From NCBI GenBank assembly GCA_003219335.1, contig QHOF01000071.1, positions 1 through 19,201 on the forward strand: DNA of 19,201 nucleotides, given 5' to 3'. Within the stretch, counting starts at the first letter, position 1. Each line of letters starts with the position of its first letter. Shown one piece after another: positions 7,001 to 13,331 of the stretch. The notes beneath the pieces were generated by a model. It was not told where the DNA came from. It made no database searches and saw only the letters and a program-made list of their open reading frames with translations. The stretch comes from Verrucomicrobiota bacterium. GTDB lineage: Bacteria; Verrucomicrobiota; Verrucomicrobiia; Chthoniobacterales; UBA10450. The position numbers and the translations under genes are program-made.

Positions 7001-8641
7001 ACTCACATGTTTTGGCTGCCCGCCGAAAAACTTCCGATGATTCAAACGATTTATCCGGACGCGATCGTTGAACCCGCACTGATCTTGCCTGACTCGATGC
7101 GCGGAAAAATTTGGGAACGCCCCGATGCGATTCGGGAGCTGGTTCGCGGGCGAATGGAAGTCTGCGGGTCAATCACCACTGATGAGCTGGCAAACACGTT
7201 GATCTTGCCGCGCTCAGACATTGACGCGGCAATGCTGGCTCTGGAAGCCGAGGGTTTTGTTCTGCGCGGCAAATTTCACCCGGACGCCCGCCTCCGCCAA
7301 AGCTCCCGCGGGCAGGCAACCGAACAAGAATGGTGTGATCGCCGACTGCTGGCGCGAATTCACCGGCTCACAATCGATCGACTGCGCGCGGAAATTCAGC
7401 CGGTCTCAGTTCAGGATTTTTATCGATTTCTTTTCGCGTGGCAGCGCGCCGATCGCGAACATCGCGTGGAAGGGCCCGAAGGATTGCAGTCAGTTCTGGA
7501 ACAACTCGATGGCTGCGAGTTGCCGCTGGCAGCGTGGGAATCAGCGGTTCTGCCCGCGCGTGTCAGCGATTGCGATTCCGAATGGCTCGATCGGCTTTGT
7601 TTTTCCGGCCGCGTCGGTTGGGGACGTTTGAGCGCGCCGCAAAATCCCAACGCGCGCGCGTCTGCACCGTTGCGGATCAGTCCTATCGCGCTTTACCAAC
7701 GCGAAAACCTCGAAGATTGGCTCTGCCTCGCCCCTGCAAGATCGACAATTGAACTTTCGTCGGCGGCACAAACGGTGCGTGACGCGCTCGCCGTTGGCGG
7801 CGCATTATTCTTTACCGAATTAGTTCGCCGAGCTGGCTTGCTTCCGTCGCAGGTTGAAGACGCGCTTTCGGAGCTTGCCGCGCTTGGCTTTGTTACATCA
7901 GACAGCTTCGATGGTTTGCGCGCGCTACTTGTTCCGTCGAATAAGCGGCCGACTTTTGGACGAAATGAAGGAAAGCGTCGCCGAAAGACAAATCTCGCCA
8001 GTATCGAGTTTGCCGGGCGCTGGTCCCTCTTGAGAACAGAACCGTCGTTCTTGGGAAACCGATGCTGTAGTGTGCGCTCTCCTGAGCCCATCGGTTTGTC
8101 GCGTGACGGGGTAGCCTCCGCTGAGGACAGCGGACGCTACAGCGCCGCCAGACGGTCACGCGATTCGGCGCTCGAAAAATTTGCGCGTGTGCTGCTGCGC
8201 CGTTACGGCGTGGTCTTTCGCCGTTTGCTCGAACGCGAGAGTTTCCCGATTACGTGGTACGAACTCGGACGAATTTATCGGCGATGGGAAGCGCGCGGCG
8301 AGATTCGCGGCGGCTACTTTGTCGGCGGTGTCAGCGGCGAACAATTCGCGTTGGCTGAAGCAATTGGCTTATTGCGTTCGATCCGGAAAACGCCTTCAAA
8401 TGGCGAACTGATCACGCTCAGCGCTGCCGATCCGCTGAACCTGCAGGGCATTCTGACGCCGGGAGCGCGGATTGCCGCGCTCACCGCCAATCGCATTTTA
8501 TTCCGTGATGGTTTGCCAATCGCGGCGCTCGAGGCCGGCGAGATTCGCACACTGACCGCCGCGGCCGTTTCTGATTTGCAAATTGAAACGGCACTGCGAG
8601 TCGGAAAGCTGCGGCCGTCGTTGCGGGCGTATTACAAGTGA
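4076..8641 (+). CDS. lhr: Lhr-family DEAD/DEAH-box ATP-dependent helicase, full length
   Basis: This superfamily 2 helicase of 1521 residues is close to the size of long bacterial Lhr proteins, which act as 3'-5' DNA/RNA helicases linked to DNA repair. Motifs, numbered from 4076: Walker A APTGSGKT 42-49, DEIH 167-170, SAT 202-204, an ELGIDIG motif V region near 336, and motif VI QRVGRAEH 362-369. The winged-helix/beta-barrel Lhr core follows (YRVILEPSETFVGTVNEDFA), then the long C-terminal extension (EWCDRRLLARIHR; LLRRYGVVFRRLLERE; LNLQGILTPG). The frame opens at 3995, but its first 27 codons are mostly palindromic repeat, so MQSFRFHP at 4076 is preferred although no Shine-Dalgarno sequence is seen. 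Three repeat-derived in-frame stretches sit near residues 593-601, 1071-1081 and 1330-1356. The frame is unbroken, so it is probably functional. Confidence 0.93.
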   Translation: MQSFRFHPAVARWFEQTFGSPTEPQVRGWPAIQSGRHVLISAPTGSGKTLAAFLASLDVLFREGVEGELPNETRVVYVSPLKALSNDIRQNLQEPLAGIRTLLAQTNGRQIDVRAEVRTGDTTAAQRQALIKKPPHILVTTPESLYLLLTSDSGRGMLRTARTLILDEIHAVVDDRRGAHLALSVERLVALTKNPLQRIGLSATQKPIEEVARFLVASRAVDTGGNPDCEIIDIGHRREMDLAIELPKSPLEAVMSNEVWEEIYRRLAELIQAHRTTLVFVNTRRMAERVTHHLSELLGADAVTSHHGSLSAKLRLDAEDRLKRGELKALVATASLELGIDIGAVDLVCQLGSTRSVATLLQRVGRAEHKRCGLPKGRIFPLSRDELVECAALLRCVHRGELDRLLIPEKPLDVLAQQIVAATSTEDWNEEELFELVRAAWPYRNLTREEFDSVVRMLAEGFSTKRGRRSALIHHDAVNHRVRSRRGARLTALTSGGAIPDNADYRVILEPSETFVGTVNEDFAVESLAGDIFQLGNASWRILRVNSGVVRVEDAKGQPPGIPFWLGEAPARTSELSKALSDLRTEIENRLSVGEAESFPYKIEEWLANELQLPRNATEQIAEYFADTYRSLGAIPSEQTLVMERFFDESGGMQLVLHAPFGSRINRAWGLALRKRFCRSFNFELQAAATDDAIVISLGTQHSFPLEEVFRYLNSKTVRNLLVQALLDAPMFTIRWRWNATRSLAVPRFRGGAKIAAPLQRMESENLLAAVFPDQLACLEQIVGDREIPDHPLVKQTIDDCLTDAMDIDGLEEVLCKIERGEIRCIACDLPEPSPLAAEILNARPYAFLDNAPLEERRTQAVYTRRASERNGSDGLGVLDAAAIEQVEKEAWPQATNADELHDALMLLGVMRDEEIQRTGEEAEQFISSLVAENRATRLLVPTQHPNGREVLECGAIAPLSNGEASSEKRRSTAATHMFWLPAEKLPMIQTIYPDAIVEPALILPDSMRGKIWERPDAIRELVRGRMEVCGSITTDELANTLILPRSDIDAAMLALEAEGFVLRGKFHPDARLRQSSRGQATEQEWCDRRLLARIHRLTIDRLRAEIQPVSVQDFYRFLFAWQRADREHRVEGPEGLQSVLEQLDGCELPLAAWESAVLPARVSDCDSEWLDRLCFSGRVGWGRLSAPQNPNARASAPLRISPIALYQRENLEDWLCLAPARSTIELSSAAQTVRDALAVGGALFFTELVRRAGLLPSQVEDALSELAALGFVTSDSFDGLRALLVPSNKRPTFGRNEGKRRRKTNLASIEFAGRWSLLRTEPSFLGNRCCSVRSPEPIGLSRDGVASAEDSGRYSAARRSRDSALEKFARVLLRRYGVVFRRLLERESFPITWYELGRIYRRWEARGEIRGGYFVGGVSGEQFALAEAIGLLRSIRKTPSNGELITLSAADPLNLQGILTPGARIAALTANRILFRDGLPIAALEAGEIRTLTAAAVSDLQIETALRVGKLRPSLRAYYK
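5852..5878. repeat. Short palindrome inside lhr
   Basis: GGGAAGCT (5856-5863), loop GAG, then AGCTTCCC (5867-5874) form a perfect 8-bp stem. It is extended by GTA/TAC at the outer ends (5852-5854 and 5876-5878). The element encodes VGEAESFPY in a linker of the helicase, where it looks like an in-frame insertion. Confidence 0.55.
7286..7318. repeat. GC-rich dispersed repeat inside lhr
   Basis: GCCCGC (7286-7291) pairs with GCGGGC (7308-7313). The reverse strand contains GGCGGAGGCGGGCG, close to AGCGGAGGCGGGTG seen at 11917-11930 (inside pheT) and, inverted, at 18479-18492. It encodes the linker ARLRQSSRGQA of the helicase without breaking the frame. Confidence 0.5.
8065..8142. repeat. Inverted-repeat element inserted in frame in lhr
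   Basis: Arms 8065-8086 and 8121-8142 are inverted copies matching at 18 of 22 positions, starting CTGTAG...GCGCTCTCCTGAG. The flanks AACCGATG (8057-8064) and CATCGGTT (8089-8096) form a second pairing. The segment 8116-8142 (CTCCGCTGAGGACAGCGGAC plus 7 more) is shared at 26 of 27 positions with 12640-12666 in pheT. In the helicase it encodes about 27 linker residues before ALEKFARVLLRRYG. Confidence 0.75.
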
Positions 8642-8652
8642 TGTTGAGCCTC

Positions 8653-8805
8653 TGGGTAGCGCGCGCGTCTCGCGTGCTGGCGAGCGCCTCCTCGCGATCG
8701 CGAACTTTTTCTGTCGCTTCGATTTTCTCCAGCTGGCGAAATTCCTACAAAAAGATTGTTTCGGCGCGACGCCGAAACCAACACGCGGGACGCGTACGCT
8801 ACCCA
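8653..8805. repeat. MITE-like inverted-repeat element between convergent genes
   Basis: Terminal arms 8653-8680 (TGGGTAGCGCGCGCGTCTCG...) and 8778-8805 are inverted copies matching at 24 of 28 positions. The 97-nt interior holds a perfect hairpin TTTCGGCG-CGA-CGCCGAAA (8759-8777). No transposase and no convincing gene lies inside; small open frames across it are repeat translations. It fills the gap between lhr and the convergent exported-protein gene and could end transcription from either side. Confidence 0.78.
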
Positions 8806-8824
8806 GATCGTAAGTTCGCACTCG

Positions 8825-9199
8825 TCATTTCTTGACGATCTCGGCGTTCTCGATCATGGCGATGCCGCTGCGTTCGGCCAACTTGCCTTTCAGCGTAATC
8901 GTCTTGCCGCAATATTTAGCAAGCTGATCGTTCATCGGCTTGTGTTCGCCGACGACGAGATACGCTTTGCCATCGCTAAGAATGCCCACCGGGCCACCGC
9001 TCTTGATGCACTTGGCTCCGCAGGATTGGCCGTGCTTTTCGCCAACACCGTTGTGATCGACGTAGCACATCATATCGACCACTTCGCCGGTCACTTCTTT
9101 CGAAGCTGCTGTGTCACCGCCGTGCTGCTGTTCCTGCGCGATCGCCAGCGGCGAGAGCGCCAGCGCTGCGATGAATGTCGCAGTCACGCCAATTTTCAT
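8825..9199 (-). CDS. Exported small protein with four conserved-looking cysteines, function unknown
   Basis: This is a 124-residue protein with a clear signal peptide (MKIGVTATFIAALALSPLAI, cleavage likely near AIA-QEQ), so it is periplasmic or secreted. The mature domain runs VTGEVVDMMCYV, then HNGVGEKHGQSCGAKC, PVGILSDGKAYLVV, and ITLKGKLAERSG, a beta-rich pattern reminiscent of an OB-like fold. Cysteines at 45, 60, 64 and 97 plus His49 and His56 could bind metal or form disulfides; this is inference. Proteins of this general pattern occur in acidobacteria and verrucomicrobia as conserved hypotheticals, as far as I recall. The frame is open to an ATG at 9232, but the ATG at 9199 starts directly at the signal peptide. 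It lies downstream of carA on the same strand, separated by a hairpin repeat. Confidence 0.75.
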   Translation of the reverse strand: MKIGVTATFIAALALSPLAIAQEQQHGGDTAASKEVTGEVVDMMCYVDHNGVGEKHGQSCGAKCIKSGGPVGILSDGKAYLVVGEHKPMNDQLAKYCGKTITLKGKLAERSGIAMIENAEIVKK

Positions 9200-9275
9200 G
9201 ACTGTCGGTTTGTTATTCGTTGAATTAAACATGATACAAAATGTGGCTGCTCGGCGCGTTGGTCAATTCCCATGA

Positions 9276-9332
9276 GTGGCGCAGACAATCTGTCTGCGCG
9301 ATTCGTTTTGCAGATAGGATTGCCTGCGTCAC
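9276..9332. repeat. Inverted repeat overlapping the carA stop codon
   Basis: Arms 9276-9297 and 9310-9332 are imperfect inverted copies (GTGGCGCAGACAATC... against GTGACGCAGGCAATC... on the other strand). The first arm contains a perfect 9-bp hairpin GCGCAGACA-ATC-TGTCTGCGC at 9279-9299. The second arm covers the last codon and stop of carA (9329-9331). It may serve as a transcript end for carA, although no T-tract is present. Confidence 0.7.
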
Positions 9333-10474
9333 CGGCTTTTCTCGATCACCTCCGCGAATTGATCGAAAAAATACGAGGCATCATGCGGGCCGGGCGCAGC
9401 TTCAGGATGATATTGCACGCTGAAGATCGGCAACTCCTTGTGCCGCATTCCTTCGACGGTGCCGTCATTTAGATTGATGTGAGTGATTTCGACATTGTTC
9501 GGCAATGATTTTGCATCGACGGCGAAGCCGTGGTTTTGCGCAGTGATGGCCACTTTACCGGTGCGCAAATCTTTCACCGGCTGATTCGCGCCGCGATGGC
9601 CAAATTTCAATTTGAATGTCGAGCCGCCGAACGCGAACCCCAGAATCTGATGGCCAAGGCAAATGCCGAAGATCGGTTTCTTGCCCATCAAATCATGCAC
9701 CGTTTTGTGCGCGTACGGGAGCGCTGCCGGATCGCCCGGACCATTGGAGAGAAAAATTCCGTCGGGGTCGAGAGCGAGGACTTCGTCAGCAGACGTGGCC
9801 GCCGGTACGACGGTAACTTCGAAGCCTTTCTGGCGCAGCAAGCGCAAAATATTTTGCTTGATGCCGTAATCGTATGCGGCAATGCGAAAGCGGATCTGCG
9901 GTAACGCGCGTTTGCCGTCTCCATCGCGCACTTGCACGATCGACCATGGCGCGCTGAGCTTGTCCTCCGGGTCCCAGCGATAAATTTTTTTCGTGGAGAC
10001 CTCGCGCACGTAATCCATCCCGATCACGCCCTCGCCCTCAATTGCCCGTTGCGTTGCTTCCTCACGCGAAATTTCTTCCGTTGTGAGGCAGGCCTTCATG
10101 GCGCCGCGCGTGCGCAAGTGTCGCGTAAGCGCGCGTGTGTCGATTCCTTTTGCGCCCGGGATGTTCCATTTTCGCAAATAATCGTCGAGCGACATTTCGG
10201 AGCGCCAGTTGCTTGGAACCTCGGTCAATTCTTCGATGACGAACCCGCGCACGTGCGGCGAACGGTTTTCCTGGTCGATCGAATTGATCCCGTAATTGCC
10301 GATCAATGGGTAGGTCATCGCCACGATCTGTCCCCGGTAGGAGGGATCGGTTAGAATCTCCTGATAACCGGTCATGGCAGTGTTGAAACAAATCTCCCCG
10401 ACACATGTGCCGGTTGCGCCAAAAGATTCGCCCTCGAAATATCGGCCGTCTTCGAGGGCTAGAAGTGTGCGCAC
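9329..10474 (-). CDS. carA: Carbamoyl-phosphate synthase small (glutaminase) subunit
   Basis: This 381-residue cytoplasmic subunit hydrolyses glutamine to supply ammonia to CarB for carbamoyl phosphate, feeding pyrimidine and arginine synthesis. The N-terminal CPSase small domain begins MRTLLALEDGRYFEGESFGA and contains GYQEILTDPSYRGQIV and IPGAKGIDTRALTRHLR. The C-terminal class I glutamine amidotransferase domain has the nucleophile Cys272 in GICLGHQ, and the triad partners His356 and Glu358 in QYHPEA. GIFLSNGPGDP is also present. Length and start are normal for the family. carB is not in the window. The gene lies downstream of the 6S RNA candidate and its terminator, so it needs its own promoter in about 10475-10543. 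No pyrimidine-responsive leader was recognised. Confidence 0.96.
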   Translation of the reverse strand: MRTLLALEDGRYFEGESFGATGTCVGEICFNTAMTGYQEILTDPSYRGQIVAMTYPLIGNYGINSIDQENRSPHVRGFVIEELTEVPSNWRSEMSLDDYLRKWNIPGAKGIDTRALTRHLRTRGAMKACLTTEEISREEATQRAIEGEGVIGMDYVREVSTKKIYRWDPEDKLSAPWSIVQVRDGDGKRALPQIRFRIAAYDYGIKQNILRLLRQKGFEVTVVPAATSADEVLALDPDGIFLSNGPGDPAALPYAHKTVHDLMGKKPIFGICLGHQILGFAFGGSTFKLKFGHRGANQPVKDLRTGKVAITAQNHGFAVDAKSLPNNVEITHINLNDGTVEGMRHKELPIFSVQYHPEAAPGPHDASYFFDQFAEVIEKSR

Positions 10475-10543
10475 GTCACCGCGCAGTATCGAGCTTGCGC
10501 GCGAATTTTCAAATTCGTTGAAGCAGTGAAGCAGACGCCAATG

Positions 10544-10579
10544 AAAAAAACCCGGGTCGAATTTTCGACCCGGGTTTTT
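10544..10579 (-). terminator. Rho-independent terminator after the 6S RNA candidate
   Basis: This is a perfect stem, CCCGGGTCGA (10565-10574 on the minus strand) with a 4-nt loop and TCGACCCGGG (10551-10560), followed on the minus strand by seven Ts (10544-10550). The A/T flanks also pair, so the plus strand has a five-T tract and the structure could work in both directions. It ends the minus-strand transcript coming from pheT/6S before carA. Confidence 0.88.
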
Positions 10580-10582
10580 GAA

Positions 10583-10769
10583 ATCTTACCCCGCCGATGC
10601 CGTTTAGGCGGATCACCCGTTCCCTTTTCAGTAACGGGTGGATGACCGTCGCCGCAGCGTCTGACTTCCAATCAAGGCCTGCCATGTTCTGCGGACGACC
10701 CAGCCTCCTTGCTTTCTCAATAGCGGTTCGGGCATCCGACCTGTAATCTCGAACATCGCAGGGTAAATA
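10583..10769 (-). ncRNA. ssrS: 6S RNA candidate (RNA polymerase holoenzyme-binding RNA)
   Basis: About 185 nt on the minus strand fit the 6S RNA architecture. The 5' end (TTTACCCTGCGATGTTCG) pairs with the 3' end (CGGCATCGGCGGGGTAAG) in a long closing stem. GATGTTCG and CGGCATC occupy the same places as in the E. coli RNA. Further along, GAACCGCTATT, CCTTGATT, GCTGCGGCGACGG and CATCCACC parallel E. coli GAGCCGATATT, CCTTAAA, CTGCGACGACA and CATTCACC in the same order. An inner hairpin CACCCGTT...AACGGGTG sits where E. coli has its 3'-side hairpin. A strong terminator lies immediately downstream. No protein frame explains the stretch. 6S RNA sequesters the sigma-70-type holoenzyme in stationary phase. 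Exact ends are estimates, and no clear promoter was found. Confidence 0.75.
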
Positions 10770-10783
10770 TCCGCTCCCGCACC

Positions 10784-10851
10784 AAGAGCCGTCGGTTGAG
10801 AGTTGAGAGAAAAGCACTGGTTTTCTTCCCAACCCTCAACAAACGGCTCTT
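10784..10851. repeat. Long imperfect hairpin between pheT and the 6S RNA candidate
   Basis: AAGAGCCGT (10784-10792) is the exact inverted copy of ACGGCTCTT (10843-10851). The interior continues pairing through GGTTGAGAGTTGAGAGAAAA and TTTTCTTCCCAACCCTCAAC with a few mismatches. There is no T-tract on the minus strand, so it is not a classic terminator for pheT. It could protect the pheT 3' end or be another dispersed palindrome. Confidence 0.6.
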
Positions 10852-10864
10852 TATTCTCAAAGAA

Positions 10865-13234
10865 CTACTCCCGCAGCGTCACTCCCAACTCACGCCTTAA
10901 TCGCTCGCGAATCTTCGCGTGCGCTGCAGTTACTTCTTCATTTGTGAGTGTGCGATTTTTCGCGCGGTATGTCAATCTATATGCGACTGACTTTCCGGCC
11001 GGCCCGGAGGTGGTGCCCTCCCGGTGCTCAAATACATCAAACAACTGCACGCTCTCGAGCAGAGGTCCTTTCGGCTCTTCAATCACGCGCAAAATTTCAG
11101 CGTGCGTCAATTTCTCCGGCGCGATCATCGCGATGTCGCGTGTAATCGCTGGATAGCGCTCGAGCTCTTGAAATTTTTTTGCTGATTCGCTTTCCAAAAG
11201 GAGGTCGGCATGCAGTTCGGCAACGAACACGGACCCCGGCGCGCTCGATTTGCTCGCTGAGAGTTGCCCGCCGAAACCGATCCGCTGATCGCCGGACCAA
11301 ACTTCGACCGCGAGCGCAAGATCAGGAAATTTCCCCGGCCGGAACGACGGATTTGGAATGACGCATTCGAGCGCACCCTTGAGATCAAACAAGTCGAGGC
11401 TGCGTTTTATCTGCGATCGCCAATTCGGCGTGCTCGCGGCATTTCCCCAGAGCAGAATTGCGAGATGCCGCTCCTCTTCTCCAGATGGCGGGATGAATGC
11501 ACGGCCGATTTCAAAGATGGAAACGCTCTCGGCCCCGGCGCGAGCATTTCGTTCGAGCACTTCGAGCAAACCGCTGATCAAGCTCGGCCGCAAAGCGACG
11601 TGATCTTCACTCAATGGATTGCGCAGCTCGATCGCGCCTTCGCTGAAAGCGGAAGTGGTTCTCGAAATCAATTTTGACGTCCGCACTTCTGACAAGCCGC
11701 TTGCAGCCAATCGCTCTCGCAGCCAAAGTGTTTCAAGATCGTGTGAACGATCAGCCGGACTCGCCGGCATGAAGCCGCCGCGCGTCCTTCCTGGAATCCT
11801 GTCTATTCCGTACGCGCGGAGGACTTCTTCGATTAGATCGACGTCGCGCTGCAAATCCCGTCGATAACTCGGAATCTTCCATGTTCCAGTCTTGCGCGCC
11901 TGCCGCGCCGTGGAGGAGCGGAGGCGGGTGCTCCTGGTTTTCTTTAGCCCGAATCGTGTGAGAATCTCATCAACGGTTCTCGGTTCAATCGTGACGCCGA
12001 TTACGCGATCACATTTCTCATAACTCAACGAGACGTCAGCTGGATTGGCTGGAAGTTCACCGGCAACCTGAATTTCTTTTGCGGGCGTTCCGCCAGCGAT
12101 CTCGCGGATCAATTCGGCCGCGCGATGCGACGCTCGCAAAATCATGTCGGGATCCACGCCGCGCTCAAATCGATAACTCGCGTCGCTGGACACGTTCAAG
12201 TCGCGCGCCGTCCGGCGAATACTTGCCGGCAGGAAATAAGCGGCCTCGAGCAGAATATTTTTGGTCGAATCGGTCACAGCCGTTTCTTCGCCACCCATTA
12301 CGCCGCCGATTCCAACGGCACGCCCCTGATCAGCGACGACACAGGTGTCCTCCTTGAGTGAGTAAGTCCTTCCATCGATCGCGAGAAATTTCTCGCCGTC
12401 GCGCGCAAGCCCCACGTTGATGTCACCTTTCAATTTGTCGGCGTCGAAGGCGTGCGTCGGTTGGCCGAGTTCCAGCATTACGAAATTGGAGATATCGACT
12501 ATGTTGTTGATGGAGCGAATGCCGACGCTCTCGACCTTCGCGCGCAACCATTGCGGGCTGGGCCCGACCTTCACATCGCCGATTTTGCGAGCCGAGAAAA
12601 ATGGACATTCACGCGTCGCAGAAATTTTCACGCCCGCTACTGTAGTGTCCGCTGTCCTCAGCGGAGTTGGCTCGCGCAATTTCTTACCAGTAAGCGCTGC
12701 AATTTCGCGCGCTAACCCGAAATGGCTCAGCAGATCGCCGCGGTTAGGCGTGATCTCGACGTCGAGAATCGTGTCCGCAGGGAAAAGATCCCCGATCGGT
12801 GCACCGATCTTTGCGTCCGGCGACAAAATCAACAGGCCGGACGCATCTTCACCCAGACGAAGTTCGATTGGGCTGCAAAGCATTCCCTCAGATTCGATGC
12901 CGCGCAGCTTGCTTTTTCGAATCTCAGTTCCATTCGGCAACTTTGCCCCGGGCAATGCGAGCGGCACTTTGTCGCCGACCTTGTAATTCGTCGCGCCACA
13001 AACAATCTGGCATTTCGTGCCGCTGCGGTCATCCACTTCGCACACTGTCAGCCGATCCGCGTTCGGGTGCTGCGATGATGCGGTAATCTGCGAGACGACG
13101 ACCTTGTCGATGTTCGCGCCGCGCGTCTCGATGTTTTTGGTTTCAATGCCGGCGCGAGTCAGCAGTTCGGCGATCCCTTCCGGATTTTTTGGGAGATCGA
13201 CGAATTCACGCAACCAGTTAACCGAGAATTTCAT
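10865..13234 (-). CDS. pheT: Phenylalanine-tRNA ligase beta subunit
   Basis: This is the 789-residue large subunit of the alpha2-beta2 PheRS, which charges tRNA-Phe in the cytoplasm. It begins MKFSVNWLREFVDLP. The EMAP/tRNA-binding fold spans about 40-150 (VVVSQITASSQHPNADRLTV, KLRGIESEGMLCS). The B3/B4 editing region follows (DVEITPNRGDLLSHFGLARE; NNIVDISNFVMLELGQPTHA). B5 lies around 400-470 with WKIPSYRRDLQRDVDLIEE, and the C-terminal anticodon-binding domain contains RDIAMIAPEKLTHAEI. Two repeat-like stretches lie in frame at about residues 190-199 and 435-447, both in inter-motif linkers; the second (STRLRSSTARQARKTG) looks inserted just before WKIPSYRRD. Overall length is still normal. 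pheS lies directly upstream, separated by an inverted repeat. Confidence 0.97.
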   Translation of the reverse strand: MKFSVNWLREFVDLPKNPEGIAELLTRAGIETKNIETRGANIDKVVVSQITASSQHPNADRLTVCEVDDRSGTKCQIVCGATNYKVGDKVPLALPGAKLPNGTEIRKSKLRGIESEGMLCSPIELRLGEDASGLLILSPDAKIGAPIGDLFPADTILDVEITPNRGDLLSHFGLAREIAALTGKKLREPTPLRTADTTVAGVKISATRECPFFSARKIGDVKVGPSPQWLRAKVESVGIRSINNIVDISNFVMLELGQPTHAFDADKLKGDINVGLARDGEKFLAIDGRTYSLKEDTCVVADQGRAVGIGGVMGGEETAVTDSTKNILLEAAYFLPASIRRTARDLNVSSDASYRFERGVDPDMILRASHRAAELIREIAGGTPAKEIQVAGELPANPADVSLSYEKCDRVIGVTIEPRTVDEILTRFGLKKTRSTRLRSSTARQARKTGTWKIPSYRRDLQRDVDLIEEVLRAYGIDRIPGRTRGGFMPASPADRSHDLETLWLRERLAASGLSEVRTSKLISRTTSAFSEGAIELRNPLSEDHVALRPSLISGLLEVLERNARAGAESVSIFEIGRAFIPPSGEEERHLAILLWGNAASTPNWRSQIKRSLDLFDLKGALECVIPNPSFRPGKFPDLALAVEVWSGDQRIGFGGQLSASKSSAPGSVFVAELHADLLLESESAKKFQELERYPAITRDIAMIAPEKLTHAEILRVIEEPKGPLLESVQLFDVFEHREGTTSGPAGKSVAYRLTYRAKNRTLTNEEVTAAHAKIRERLRRELGVTLRE
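11894..11930. repeat. GC-rich dispersed repeat inside pheT
   Basis: GCGCGCCTGCCGCGCCGTGG followed by AGGAGCGGAGGCGGGTG closely matches the reverse complement of 18479-18513, including an identical 14-nt AGCGGAGGCGGGTG. In pheT it encodes a basic linker (HPPPL-less, TRLRSSTARQA-type) just before the WKIPSYRRD motif. Confidence 0.62.
12640..12666. repeat. 27-nt dispersed repeat inside pheT
   Basis: CTGTAGTGTCCGCTGTCCTC plus AGCGGAG is the reverse complement, at 26 of 27 positions, of 8116-8142 in lhr. It holds a small hairpin CCGCTG-TCCT-CAGCGG. In pheT it is translated as part of TPLRTADTTVAG; in lhr the same DNA is read as SAEDSGRYS, so the reading frames differ. Confidence 0.75.
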
Positions 13235-13253
13235 TTTCGTCTTTCTGTCCTGT

Positions 13254-13316
13254 CGAGCGGAGTCGAGGCATCTCTAATTCATCCGATCATATCCAGAGAT
13301 TCCTCGACGCCGCTCG
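13254..13316. repeat. Inverted repeat between pheS and pheT
   Basis: Arms 13254-13275 (CGAGCGGAGTCGAGGCATCT...) and 13295-13316 are inverted copies matching at 20 of 22 positions, with a 19-nt loop. It lies within the presumed pheS-pheT transcript, upstream of the pheT start, and has no T-tract. It would form a strong RNA hairpin in the intercistronic space. Confidence 0.82.
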
Positions 13317-13331
13317 GAATGACGAAGAGGC

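Noticed and set aside
6113..7045. 310-codon open frame on the minus strand
   Set aside because: It is antisense to lhr in GC-rich sequence; composition is Arg-rich with no recognisable domain.
8638..8835. Small plus-strand frame after lhr
   Set aside because: It is a translation of the MITE-like inverted repeat and has no independent support.
10680..10770. Signal recognition particle RNA or riboswitch
   Set aside because: The conserved GGTCAGG/GGAAGGAAGCAGCC apical loop of SRP RNA is absent and no riboswitch core was recognised; the long end-to-end pairing fits 6S RNA better.
10509..10832. 107-codon minus-strand frame
   Set aside because: It runs through the 6S RNA candidate and the perfect terminator, so it is better explained as non-coding.
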